A stretch of DNA of 5,070 nucleotides from an uncultured Eubacteriales bacterium (GCA_900321365.1 ONVT01000295.1:1-5070); one strand, 5' to 3'; positions 1 to 5,070 are shown, counted from the first letter of the stretch. Notes: generated from the sequence alone by a model not told the origin. Program-made: numbers and translations.

Positions 1-22
1 CACAATCTAATTTAAGGCAACC

Positions 23-27
23 GAGGG
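23..27 (+). promoter_or_regulatory. Ribosome binding site (GAGGG) for the reductase gene
   Basis: GAGGG lies 9 nt before the ATG at 37 but immediately touches the ATG at 28. This spacing favours initiation at 37. A weaker AAGG at 14-17 could serve the ATG at 28 with a 10-nt spacer. No promoter is visible in the 22 bases before it, so the promoter, or an upstream cotranscribed gene, lies outside the window. Confidence 0.5.
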
Positions 28-36
28 ATGATAGAG

Positions 37-924
37 ATGGAACAGAGATATGATATCGCGATAATCGGTACAGGGCCGGCCGGCGTGTCGGCGGCGATTA
101 CCGCAAAGGCGAGGAACAAGAGCGTTCTTTTTCTGGGAAGCGCCGGGGGCTCTGACAAAGTTTCGAAGGCGCATGAGATCCGGAATTATCCGGGGCTGCC
201 GGAGATTGCGGGCGATGAGCTGGCGCGCCGTTTCCGGGATCATCTTGAGAAGATGGAGATCCCTGTCACCGACAGGAAGGTCACGATGATCTACGCGATG
301 GGGGATTATTACAGTCTCCAGATCGACCAGGATTTCGTCGAGGCGAAGACGGTCATCCTGGCCACAGGCATCAGCTTCGGAAAACCGCTCCCGGGTGAGG
401 ATGAGAACCTGGGACGGGGCGTGAGCTACTGCGCGACCTGCGACGCGGCGCTGTACCGGGGGAAGGAAGCGGCAGTGGTCGGATGGGCTCCGAAGGAAGA
501 GGGTGACGCGAAGTTCCTTGCGGAGATGGCGCGGAAGGTCATTTACATCCCGGTCTATAAGAAGGTGGACGCGGAGGCGATGCCTCAGCAGCTGTTCCCG
601 GACAGTCCGAATATTGAAGTCAGGATGTGCCGGCCGGTCAGCATCGCCAGGAAGGATTCCGGTATGGTGCTGGAGACGGATGACGGAGAGATCCAGACGG
701 ACGGGATCTTCCTGCTGAGGGAGAGCGTGGCCCCGGATAAGCTGGTTCCGGGTCTGGAGCTTGACGGGAACCACGTGAAGGTGGACCGGAGGATGGCGAC
801 GAACCTGCCGGGACTGTTCGCGGCGGGGGATATCACGGGCACGCCCTACCAGTATGTCAAGGCAGCCGGCGAAGGGAATGTTGCGGCGCTGAGCGCGGTT
901 TCCTATATAGATGGAGCAAAATAA
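37..924 (+). CDS. trxB: Thioredoxin reductase-like FAD flavoprotein lacking NADPH-binding motifs (probable ferredoxin-dependent, FFTR type)
   Basis: A cytosolic flavoenzyme that reduces thioredoxin. From Met at 37 (295 aa) it has an N-terminal FAD Rossmann motif GTGPAG (residues 11-16), an LATG segment near 109, the redox pair CATC (132-135) and the C-terminal FAD motif FAAGDIT (261-267) followed by YQYVKAAGEGNVAA. The order is that of low-molecular-weight TrxB. The central domain is atypical: where NADPH-dependent enzymes have GGGxSA, this one reads GWAPKEEG (149-156), and the HRRxxxR stretch is PVYKKVD (172-178), so the nucleotide contacts are gone. Clostridial ferredoxin-dependent flavin thioredoxin reductases show exactly this loss; I infer the same electron source here. 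An in-frame ATG at 28 directly abuts the GAGGG at 23-27 and is too close to use it, so 37 is preferred; 28 (298 aa) remains possible. A thioredoxin gene follows 140 nt downstream. The fold is near certain; the electron donor is inferred. Confidence 0.93.
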   Translation: MEQRYDIAIIGTGPAGVSAAITAKARNKSVLFLGSAGGSDKVSKAHEIRNYPGLPEIAGDELARRFRDHLEKMEIPVTDRKVTMIYAMGDYYSLQIDQDFVEAKTVILATGISFGKPLPGEDENLGRGVSYCATCDAALYRGKEAAVVGWAPKEEGDAKFLAEMARKVIYIPVYKKVDAEAMPQQLFPDSPNIEVRMCRPVSIARKDSGMVLETDDGEIQTDGIFLLRESVAPDKLVPGLELDGNHVKVDRRMATNLPGLFAAGDITGTPYQYVKAAGEGNVAALSAVSYIDGAK

Positions 925-979
925 GAAACTGTTATGCTTCTGAGGTTGCACATGCGGTGGCGTTCTTGAATCAGAATCG

Positions 980-1009
980 TTGTTTAAGGTACCGGAAGAC
1001 CAGTATAAC
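980..1009 (+). promoter_or_regulatory. Candidate sigma-70/SigA promoter of trxA
   Basis: A TTGTTT -35 (980-985) and a TATAAC -10 (1004-1009) are separated by 18 nt. The -10 matches the consensus at five of six positions, while the -35 keeps only TTG. Transcription would start near 1016, giving a leader of about 48 nt before the thioredoxin start. Its presence in the 140-nt gap suggests thioredoxin can be transcribed independently of the reductase, although no terminator separates the two genes, so readthrough is also likely. Confidence 0.4.
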
Positions 1010-1050
1010 AGAGAGGATTCCTGTATGATTCCGGCATGAGGATCCGGCGA

Positions 1051-1057
1051 AAGGAGG
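1051..1057 (+). promoter_or_regulatory. Strong ribosome binding site (AAGGAGG) fixing the trxA start
   Basis: A full AAGGAGG sits 7 nt before the ATG at 1065. The upstream in-frame ATG at 1059 is only 1 nt from it and cannot be properly positioned, so the start is 1065. Confidence 0.8.
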
Positions 1058-1064
1058 AATGAAC

Positions 1065-1379
1065 ATGAGTGTAAAGAAGATTGACGCCTCTGAGTTTGAG
1101 GAAGCGATCAGCAAGGGTGTAGCGGTAGTGGACTTTAACGCGACCTGGTGTGGGCCGTGCAGGATGCTTGGCCCGGTTCTGGAGGAACTCTCGGAGGAGA
1201 TGGCCGGGAAGGCATCGTTCTACGCGGTTGACGTGGATGACAACCAGGGCCTGGCGCTCCGGTTCTCCGTCAGCTCCATTCCGTATGTCGCAGTCTTTAA
1301 GGACGGTAAGAAGGTCGACGACATGGTCGGCTTCGTGCCGAAGCCGCAGATTCAGGCATTTGTCGAGCGGAACCTGTGA
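1065..1379 (+). CDS. trxA: Thioredoxin
   Basis: A small cytosolic disulfide reductase of 104 aa, the usual length for a single-domain thioredoxin. The catalytic WCGPC is at residues 28-32, preceded by VVDF with the buried Asp at 23 (equivalent to E. coli Asp26). The cis-proline follows in SIPYV (Pro73), and the chain ends with the expected GFVPKPQIQAFVE helix region. The residues before the active site read FNAT rather than the common FWAx, a tolerated change. The start at 1065 is chosen from the AAGGAGG 7 nt upstream. It lies downstream of the FAD reductase in the same direction, 140 nt away with a candidate promoter of its own, so the pair very probably forms a reductase/thioredoxin module. 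A 20-bp hairpin follows the stop codon. Confidence 0.96.
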   Translation: MSVKKIDASEFEEAISKGVAVVDFNATWCGPCRMLGPVLEELSEEMAGKASFYAVDVDDNQGLALRFSVSSIPYVAVFKDGKKVDDMVGFVPKPQIQAFVERNL

Positions 1380-1395
1380 TTTCATGATGTAATTA

Positions 1396-1440
1396 CAGTT
1401 CAGGGGTTCGCCACCGGCCCGGTGGCGGACCCCTGAACTG
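1396..1440 (+). terminator. 20-bp hairpin after trxA, possible terminator with a displaced T run
   Basis: The arms 1396-1415 and 1421-1440 pair over 20 positions without interruption (one G-U pair, T1408 with G1428) around a 5-nt loop, GGCCC. It begins 16 nt after the thioredoxin stop. The only T run (TTTTT, 1451-1455) starts 10 nt beyond the stem, unlike a textbook intrinsic terminator. Termination, 3'-end protection or RNA processing are all possible. The next promoter begins within the same T run, so the element also separates the two transcription units. Confidence 0.6.
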
Positions 1441-1453
1441 CAGTCAGATGTTT

Positions 1454-1482
1454 TTGACATTGCCGGTGTGATTTGTTATCAT
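1454..1482 (+). promoter_or_regulatory. Near-consensus sigma-70/SigA promoter of the glycosyltransferase gene
   Basis: A perfect -35 TTGACA (1454-1459), a 17-nt spacer and a -10 TATCAT (1477-1482, five of six matches) make this the best promoter in the window. Transcription should begin around 1488-1490, placing the hairpin at 1493-1542 within a few nucleotides of the mRNA 5' end and giving a leader of about 86 nt before the TTG start at 1575. Confidence 0.75.
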
Positions 1483-1492
1483 CATGGCAGTA

Positions 1493-1542
1493 GTTACAAG
1501 TCACACCCCGCAGCCGCGGGGTGGCGGGGTGTGACTTGTAAC
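1493..1542 (+). repeat. 19-bp perfect inverted repeat in the 5' leader, able to fold in two registers
   Basis: The arms 1493-1511 and 1524-1542 are perfectly complementary over 19 bp around a 12-nt loop. The 8-mer GCGGGGTG occurs twice in tandem (1516-1523 and 1524-1531), and CACCCCGC at 1504-1511 can pair with either copy. One fold is a continuous 19-bp stem. The other keeps the outer 11 bp, closes the inner 8 bp with an AGCC tetraloop and bulges out the second copy. No T run follows, so it is not a typical terminator. Given the promoter at 1454-1482 it probably forms the 5' end of the glycosyltransferase mRNA, either stabilising it or acting as a regulatory or protein-binding site; as DNA it could also be an operator. 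Confidence 0.7.
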
Positions 1543-1558
1543 GGACAGTATGAAACAT

Positions 1559-1567
1559 GGAAGGAGG
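1559..1567 (+). promoter_or_regulatory. Ribosome binding site (GGAAGGAGG) that selects a TTG start
   Basis: GGAAGGAGG ends 7 nt before an in-frame TTG at 1575, the same geometry as trxA. The in-frame ATG at 1557 overlaps this site and has no Shine-Dalgarno sequence upstream of it, so TTG 1575 is the likelier start. Confidence 0.7.
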
Positions 1568-1574
1568 ACGCATT

Positions 1575-2744
1575 TTGGAATCAAACGCCGTTATCGTGAT
1601 CCCGGCGCTGAATCCGCCGTCTTCCTTTGTCTCTTATATACAGGATCTGAGGAATGAAGGGTTTGACCGGATCGTGGTCGTGAATGACGGCAGCCGGACA
1701 GACAAGCTTCCGATCTTCTTCAAGGTGCAAAGGCTCGGCGCGGTCGTGGTCGACCATCCCGCGAACATGGGGCAGGGCGCTGCGCTGCGCACCGGATTCC
1801 GGTATTATCTGGATCACTATGAGGGACAGTCCGACGGCGTCATCACGTTGAACGCGGACCGTCATATCCCGGCAGGCGATGTTGTGAAGGTGGCGTCCTC
1901 GCTGCACAATGAACAGGCGATGGGAACTTTCGCGCTGGTTGTCGGCACCAGGGATCTCGCGGGAAAGAACGTCACGGATTATGATTACAATATGGGCAGC
2001 GTGATGAAGCTGTTCTATCATATGCTGATGGGCGTGCGGTTGAATGACCCCCTGTCAGGCGTTTTCGGTATCCCAGACCTGCGGGTTTCGCAGTGCTTGG
2101 ATATCAGCGGCGACGGATATGCCTATGTGACTTCACTGACGATGTCATTTGAAAAGATCGGATTCCTTCAGGTGCCGGTCAGCTATGCGAGATATGAGCA
2201 GGAAGCGGAGCCTTCGTTCCGCAGGGTGCCGGATACGGTCCGGATCCTGTACACCATCTTCAAGAAATTCATCTTCTACTCGATCACCTCGGTGGGAGCG
2301 TCGATCCTGGATGTCATCCTGTTCGGGATCTTCACCTCGGTCACGTTCCGGGGCAATCCCATGGCGATCATATATGCGACAGTCTGTGCGAGGGTGGTAT
2401 CCGCCTCGGTAAACTATCTGATAACGAAGCGGTTTGTGTTCCACTTCAAGTCCGATTCGGCACAGGAGACGACAAAGAGCGCGGGGGCATTTTTCCTGCT
2501 CTCAGCCATGCAGTGCATCTGCTCGGCGCTTTCTGTCTACGCGGTGAAGGCACTGCTGGGCGGAAGTGCTGTCGGTATCAAGGTGCTGGTGGATGCGACG
2601 CTGTTCTTTGTCAGCTATAAGATCCAGCATAAGTACATCTTCAAGGATGACAGGAAAAAAGAAGCCCCACAGGCCGGGGAACAGAAGAAGAAGGCCGGTG
2701 AGGGGGCGAAGATTGTGGATGCCATGCCTGAAAGGGAGCTTTGA
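1575..2744 (+). CDS. GT2 family glycosyltransferase fused to a GtrA-like four-helix membrane domain
   Basis: A membrane-bound glycosyltransferase of 389 aa from TTG 1575. Residues about 5-220 are a GT-A domain like polyprenyl-phosphate sugar transferases: IPALNP near 9-14, VVNDGS at 35-40, NMGQGAALRTG at 64-74 and DPLSGVFG at 158-165. The metal/nucleotide motif reads NAD (93-95) followed by RH, not the usual DADGQH. Residues about 232-355 hold four hydrophobic helices with the GtrA signature ARVVSASVNYLITKRFVF (272-289) and a closing VSYKIQHKYIF. A Lys-rich tail of about 34 aa follows. In this family the GT domain charges undecaprenyl phosphate with a sugar and GtrA is thought to move the lipid-linked sugar across the membrane for envelope or teichoic acid decoration; the sugar cannot be told from sequence. 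It appears monocistronic, with its own strong promoter and a terminator after the stop. Starting at ATG 1557 would add six residues. Confidence 0.9.
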   Translation: MESNAVIVIPALNPPSSFVSYIQDLRNEGFDRIVVVNDGSRTDKLPIFFKVQRLGAVVVDHPANMGQGAALRTGFRYYLDHYEGQSDGVITLNADRHIPAGDVVKVASSLHNEQAMGTFALVVGTRDLAGKNVTDYDYNMGSVMKLFYHMLMGVRLNDPLSGVFGIPDLRVSQCLDISGDGYAYVTSLTMSFEKIGFLQVPVSYARYEQEAEPSFRRVPDTVRILYTIFKKFIFYSITSVGASILDVILFGIFTSVTFRGNPMAIIYATVCARVVSASVNYLITKRFVFHFKSDSAQETTKSAGAFFLLSAMQCICSALSVYAVKALLGGSAVGIKVLVDATLFFVSYKIQHKYIFKDDRKKEAPQAGEQKKKAGEGAKIVDAMPEREL

Positions 2745-2758
2745 CAGGACCTGAAATG

Positions 2759-2797
2759 AATAATCCGCGGAAACAGAAAGTTCCGCGGATTATTTTT
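2759..2797. terminator. Intrinsic terminator shared by convergent genes
   Basis: A perfect 14-bp stem (2759-2772 with 2781-2794, core TCCGCGGAA) encloses an 8-nt loop and runs into T residues to 2797 on the plus strand. It begins 14 nt after the glycosyltransferase stop. On the minus strand the DUF402 reading frame ends at 2797, at the edge of the stem, and the stem is followed by TTATTCATTT in that direction, so the same structure probably ends both transcripts. Confidence 0.85.
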
Positions 2798-3300
2798 CAC
2801 ACACCGGCACGGTCTTTTTCTTCCAGTGTGTTAATGTATTTCTGCAGCGTGTCAAAGGCTCCTTTGTAGATGATCTTCAGAAGGCGGTCGAGATGCCGCA
2901 GCGCACTCTGCAGCTCGTCCGGCCGGATCAGCTGGTCTCGCTGTGCATCCGCCAGTTCGTCAAGGTCCACAACGCGCACCCGCCCGTCCGGATAGACGAC
3001 GACATCCGCGAGCAGGTCGGTGAAAATGTAGGTGTCTACCCCGTCTTCGGTGGTCCGCTCCGCCTGGATGATGTCGCAGTACCAGCTGATGAGGTTGTCC
3101 TCGTGGTCGTAGAACTTGCTGACCTTGAATCCCCGGTCCGGGAAATAGCAGGAGTAGCCGTGGGAGAGCGTCTTCTTCGGGTGCAGGGTATTCCACTTCG
3201 TGACGATCACGTCGCTGTCCCTGTACAGGAGGATATCATCCTTCAGAAAGACACACTCCGCAGGGATGATGCGTTTACGGTAGAGCTTCAATCCTTCCAT
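2797..3300 (-). CDS. DUF402 family protein, probable nucleoside di-/triphosphatase (Ntdp/FomD-like)
   Basis: A soluble 167-aa protein with no signal peptide or membrane segment. It carries the DUF402 hallmarks in order: an N-terminal YRKRIIPAE strand, ILLYRDSDVIVTKW (23-36), SHGYSCYF (46-53) with KVSKFY after it, WYCD (73-76), TDLLADVVVYPDG (94-106) and VVDLDEL (110-116), then a helical C-terminus with the family's LDRLLKIIY segment. The conserved aspartates in the last three motifs are the metal and phosphate ligands in characterised relatives: Staphylococcus Ntdp hydrolyses nucleoside tri- and diphosphates, and Streptomyces FomD acts on a CMP conjugate. The cellular substrate here is unknown. 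The start ATG at 3300 is supported by GAAGAGG (3308-3314, minus strand) 7 nt away. It is convergent with the glycosyltransferase and divergent from galT. Confidence 0.9.
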   Translation of the reverse strand: MEGLKLYRKRIIPAECVFLKDDILLYRDSDVIVTKWNTLHPKKTLSHGYSCYFPDRGFKVSKFYDHEDNLISWYCDIIQAERTTEDGVDTYIFTDLLADVVVYPDGRVRVVDLDELADAQRDQLIRPDELQSALRHLDRLLKIIYKGAFDTLQKYINTLEEKDRAGV

Positions 3301-3307
3301 GTTATGA

Positions 3308-3314
3308 CCTCTTC
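3308..3314 (-). promoter_or_regulatory. Ribosome binding site (GAAGAGG) of the DUF402 gene
   Basis: Read on the minus strand, GAAGAGG ends 7 nt before the ATG at 3300, confirming that start. Confidence 0.65.
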
Positions 3315-3332
3315 GCGGATGAACGGAAATGA

Positions 3333-3359
3333 TTGACAGATCACGGATACTGATACGAT
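3333..3359 (+). promoter_or_regulatory. Candidate galT promoter with extended -10
   Basis: A perfect TTGACA (3333-3338) is followed 15 nt later by TACGAT (3354-3359), which matches four of six -10 positions and is preceded by TG one base upstream (extended -10). The spacer is short, which lowers confidence, but the extended -10 could compensate. The start would be near 3366, giving a leader of about 44 nt. Confidence 0.4.
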
Positions 3360-3366
3360 TGTTTTT

Positions 3367-3395
3367 AGTGTAGCTCAGCGGCAGTCTTTTGTAAA
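3367..3395 (-). promoter_or_regulatory. Candidate promoter of the DUF402 gene, minus strand
   Basis: On the minus strand TTTACA (3395-3390) and TACACT (3372-3367) are spaced by 17 nt, matching the consensus at five and four of six positions. The start would be near 3360, giving a leader of about 60 nt. It directly abuts the opposing galT promoter candidate. Confidence 0.35.
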
Positions 3396-3399
3396 TGGT

Positions 3400-3405
3400 G
3401 GAGGA
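3400..3405 (+). promoter_or_regulatory. Ribosome binding site (GGAGGA) fixing the galT start
   Basis: GGAGG (3400-3404) is 5 nt before the ATG at 3410. The in-frame ATG at 3395 lies before this site with no Shine-Dalgarno sequence of its own, so 3410 is the start. Confidence 0.75.
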
Positions 3406-3409
3406 AAAT

Positions 3410-4942
3410 ATGGTTCAAAATGCAGTTGCCAATCTGGTTCAGTACGCGCTTTCCACGAATCTGATCGAAAAGGAGGACGCCGTCTGGGCGGCCAACCGGC
3501 TTCTTAAGATGCTTGAGACAGATGAGCTCTCCGAAGAGGCTGAGCAGGCAGTCCTGTCGTGGGATCCGGCGGATGAGAGTATCATCCCCCGCCTTCCTCA
3601 GATCCTCGAGGTGCTGTGTGATGAGGCGCTGGCGAAGGGGCTGATCGAGGAGGACTCCGTGACCCGCAGGGATCTGTTCGACACGGAGCTGATGGGCGTG
3701 CTGACAGAGCGTCCGTCAGGGGTGACGAAGAAGTTTTATTCCATTCTGGAAAATGAGGGCGCGCGCGCTGCCACGGACTGGTACTACAGGTTCAGCTGCG
3801 ACACGAATTACATCCGGCGTGACCGGATCGCGAAGGATGTCCGCTGGCTTGCCCCGACGCCGTACGGTGACATGGACATCACGATCAACCTCAGCAAACC
3901 GGAGAAGGACCCGCGCGCGATCGCGGCGGCAAAGTTCGCAAAGCAGAGCGCCTATCCTAAGTGCCAGCTGTGCTATGAAAATGTGGGCTATGCCGGACGC
4001 CTGAATCATCCGGCAAGGGCAAACCACCGCGTGATCCCGATCACGATTGACGGACAGCCCTGGTGCCTGCAGTATTCTCCCTATGTCTATTACAATGAGC
4101 ACTGCATCGTATTCAACAGTCTCCACATTCCGATGATCATAGATAAGAGCGCGTTCCGCAAGCTGCTTGATTTCGTGTCACAGTTCCCGCACTACTTTGT
4201 GGGGTCGAACGCGGATCTCCCGATCGTGGGCGGGAGCATCCTGGCGCACGAGCATTTTCAGGGAGGACACTATGAGTTTGCCATGGCGAAGGCTCCGGTG
4301 GAGAGGACACTGGTCTTTTCGGGCTTTGAGGATGTGGAGGCCGGCATCGTGAAATGGCCGATGTCCGTCATCCGCCTGAATGGCAATGATCCATCGAGAA
4401 TCGTCGATCTGGCAGACAAAATCCTGAGCCGCTGGAGGGCTTATTCGGATGAGGAGGCGTTTATTTTCGCCGAGACGGATGGAGAGAAGCACAATACCAT
4501 CACGCCGATTGCCAGAAGGCGGGGGGAGAAATACGAGCTGGATCTGGTACTGCGCAACAACATCACGACCCCGGAGCATCCGCTCGGCGTCTACCATCCG
4601 CATGCGGCGCTTCACCATATCAAGAAGGAGAATATCGGCCTGATCGAGGTCATGGGATGCGCGATTCTTCCCGCCAGGCTGCGGGATGAGATGGCGGATC
4701 TGAAGGCGGCGGTGCTCGAAGGACGGGATTACCGCAGCGACGAGGTGCTGGAGAAGCACGCGGACTGGATGGATGATATCAGATCGAGATATGACGATCT
4801 GAATGAGGGAAACATCGACGAAGTCATCCGGCATGAGATCGGCGCGGTGTTCTCGAAGGTGCTGGAGGACGCGGGCGTGTACAAGCGGGACGAGCACGGC
4901 CAGGAGGCGTTCCTGCGTTTTGTCGAGTCGGTGAACGCCTGA
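3410..4942 (+). CDS. galT: Galactose-1-phosphate uridylyltransferase, class II (UDP-glucose--hexose-1-phosphate uridylyltransferase)
   Basis: A cytosolic Leloir-pathway enzyme exchanging UMP between UDP-glucose and galactose-1-phosphate to give UDP-galactose and glucose-1-phosphate. From ATG 3410 it is 510 aa, the size of the Firmicutes class II enzymes and much longer than the class I enzyme of E. coli. Family landmarks are a helical N-terminus (LVQYALSTNLIEKED), CQLCYENVGYAGRLNHPAR (185-203), a QYSPYVYYNEHCIV segment, the active-site region GGSILAHEHFQGG (274-286) with His280 and His282, HNTITPI near 361 and HPHAALHHIKKENIGLIEVM (396-415). By family analogy the nucleophilic histidine lies in the HEHFQ motif. 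The start is set by GGAGGA 5 nt upstream and by the family N-terminus. No galK, galE or sugar transporter gene is in the window, so it is separate from a classical gal operon as far as can be seen. A 29-bp hairpin follows the stop by 4 nt. Confidence 0.96.
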   Translation: MVQNAVANLVQYALSTNLIEKEDAVWAANRLLKMLETDELSEEAEQAVLSWDPADESIIPRLPQILEVLCDEALAKGLIEEDSVTRRDLFDTELMGVLTERPSGVTKKFYSILENEGARAATDWYYRFSCDTNYIRRDRIAKDVRWLAPTPYGDMDITINLSKPEKDPRAIAAAKFAKQSAYPKCQLCYENVGYAGRLNHPARANHRVIPITIDGQPWCLQYSPYVYYNEHCIVFNSLHIPMIIDKSAFRKLLDFVSQFPHYFVGSNADLPIVGGSILAHEHFQGGHYEFAMAKAPVERTLVFSGFEDVEAGIVKWPMSVIRLNGNDPSRIVDLADKILSRWRAYSDEEAFIFAETDGEKHNTITPIARRRGEKYELDLVLRNNITTPEHPLGVYHPHAALHHIKKENIGLIEVMGCAILPARLRDEMADLKAAVLEGRDYRSDEVLEKHADWMDDIRSRYDDLNEGNIDEVIRHEIGAVFSKVLEDAGVYKRDEHGQEAFLRFVESVNA

Positions 4943-4946
4943 CGAT

Positions 4947-5025
4947 GTTCCGCCCAGGAGCCGCCCGAGCCTGAGGGGCGCGTCGGATGGCCGCTCAGGC
5001 TCGGGCGGTGGCTCCTGGGCGGAAC
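4947..5025 (+). terminator. Very long GC-rich hairpin after galT
   Basis: The left arm 4947-4975 (29 nt) pairs fully with 4994-5025, interrupted only by a 3-nt bulge in the right arm that splits it into 16 and 13 bp. The loop is about 18 nt (4976-4993). It begins 4 nt after the galT stop. No T run follows directly; the nearest T-rich stretch (CTTTTCTCTT) begins around 5046, about 20 nt beyond the stem. It may terminate transcription, block 3' exonucleases or be an RNA-processing site. The remaining bases to 5070 show no gene. Confidence 0.6.
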
Positions 5026-5070
5026 TATGTCTATTATCCAATGGGCTTTTCTCTTATGTAAGGGTACTTA

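Noticed and set aside
7..951. A long minus-strand open frame of 314 codons opposite the reductase gene.
   Set aside because: It is rich in Arg, His and Pro with no recognisable family, and mirrors a clearly real gene on the other strand; typical of antisense shadow frames in GC-rich DNA.
1017..1060. Possible sequestering of the trxA ribosome binding site by ATTCCT (1017-1022) pairing with AGGAAT (1055-1060).
   Set aside because: Only six base pairs across a 32-nt loop, which is expected by chance for any strong Shine-Dalgarno sequence; no alternative partner strengthens it.
984..1460. A minus-strand open frame of 158 codons opposite trxA.
   Set aside because: It spans the trxA coding region, its ribosome binding site and the hairpin; the composition is that of a shadow frame.
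2652..2661. An A-run in the glycosyltransferase tail as a possible programmed frameshift site.
   Set aside because: The zero-frame codons are AAA AAA GAA, not the A AAA AAG phase, and no meaningful alternative product or stimulatory structure follows.
3368..3386. A stretch resembling a tRNA D-arm (GTGTAGCTCAGCGGCAG) in the galT leader.
   Set aside because: The partner strand of the D-stem (GTCT) does not pair with GCTC, and there is no anticodon arm, T-arm or acceptor stem after it; the galT ribosome binding site follows within 15 nt.
4178..5041. A long minus-strand open frame of 287 codons opposite the end of galT.
   Set aside because: It runs antisense through the conserved galT active-site region and through the 3' hairpin, with low-complexity Arg/Leu/His-rich sequence and no motif.

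Overview
The window reads as a chromosomal segment of a fairly GC-rich Gram-positive anaerobe, most likely a Clostridia (Lachnospiraceae-like) species. The reasons are strong AGGAGG-type ribosome binding sites, a class II (Firmicutes-type) galactose-1-phosphate uridylyltransferase, a DUF402 protein of the Firmicutes Ntdp type, and a thioredoxin reductase of the ferredoxin-dependent clostridial kind. The taxonomic assignment is inference. There is no sign of a phage, transposon, CRISPR array or rRNA/tRNA gene.

Layout. (1) 37-924 (+) is a thioredoxin-reductase-like flavoprotein that keeps the FAD site and the redox CATC but has lost both NADPH-binding motifs. (2) 1065-1379 (+) is its probable partner thioredoxin (WCGPC), behind its own candidate promoter. 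(3) 1380-1574 holds no gene but is busy: a 20-bp hairpin after trxA, a near-consensus promoter (TTGACA-17-TATCAT), and a 19-bp hairpin that would form the very 5' end of the next mRNA and can fold in two registers. (4) 1575-2744 (+) is a GT2 glycosyltransferase fused to a four-helix GtrA membrane domain, probably starting at a TTG. (5) 2759-2797 is a terminator shared by convergent genes. (6) 2797-3300 (-) is a DUF402 phosphatase-family protein. (7) 3301-3409 is a divergent control region with two possible overlapping promoters. (8) 3410-4942 (+) is galT, class II. (9) 4947-5025 is a very long GC-rich hairpin, followed by 45 nt with nothing recognisable.

How the parts fit. The reductase and thioredoxin form a disulfide-reduction module that the sequence suggests is fed by ferredoxin (or a similar carrier) rather than NADPH, which suits an anaerobe. 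GalT (Leloir pathway) makes UDP-galactose/glucose-1-phosphate, and the GT2-GtrA protein probably uses a nucleotide sugar to glycosylate a lipid carrier for the envelope; a direct link between the two is only a guess. The most notable points are the NADPH-independent reductase, the register-shifting 5'-UTR hairpin, and the long U-tract-poor hairpins after trxA and galT. I do not see a wholly new multi-gene system here.
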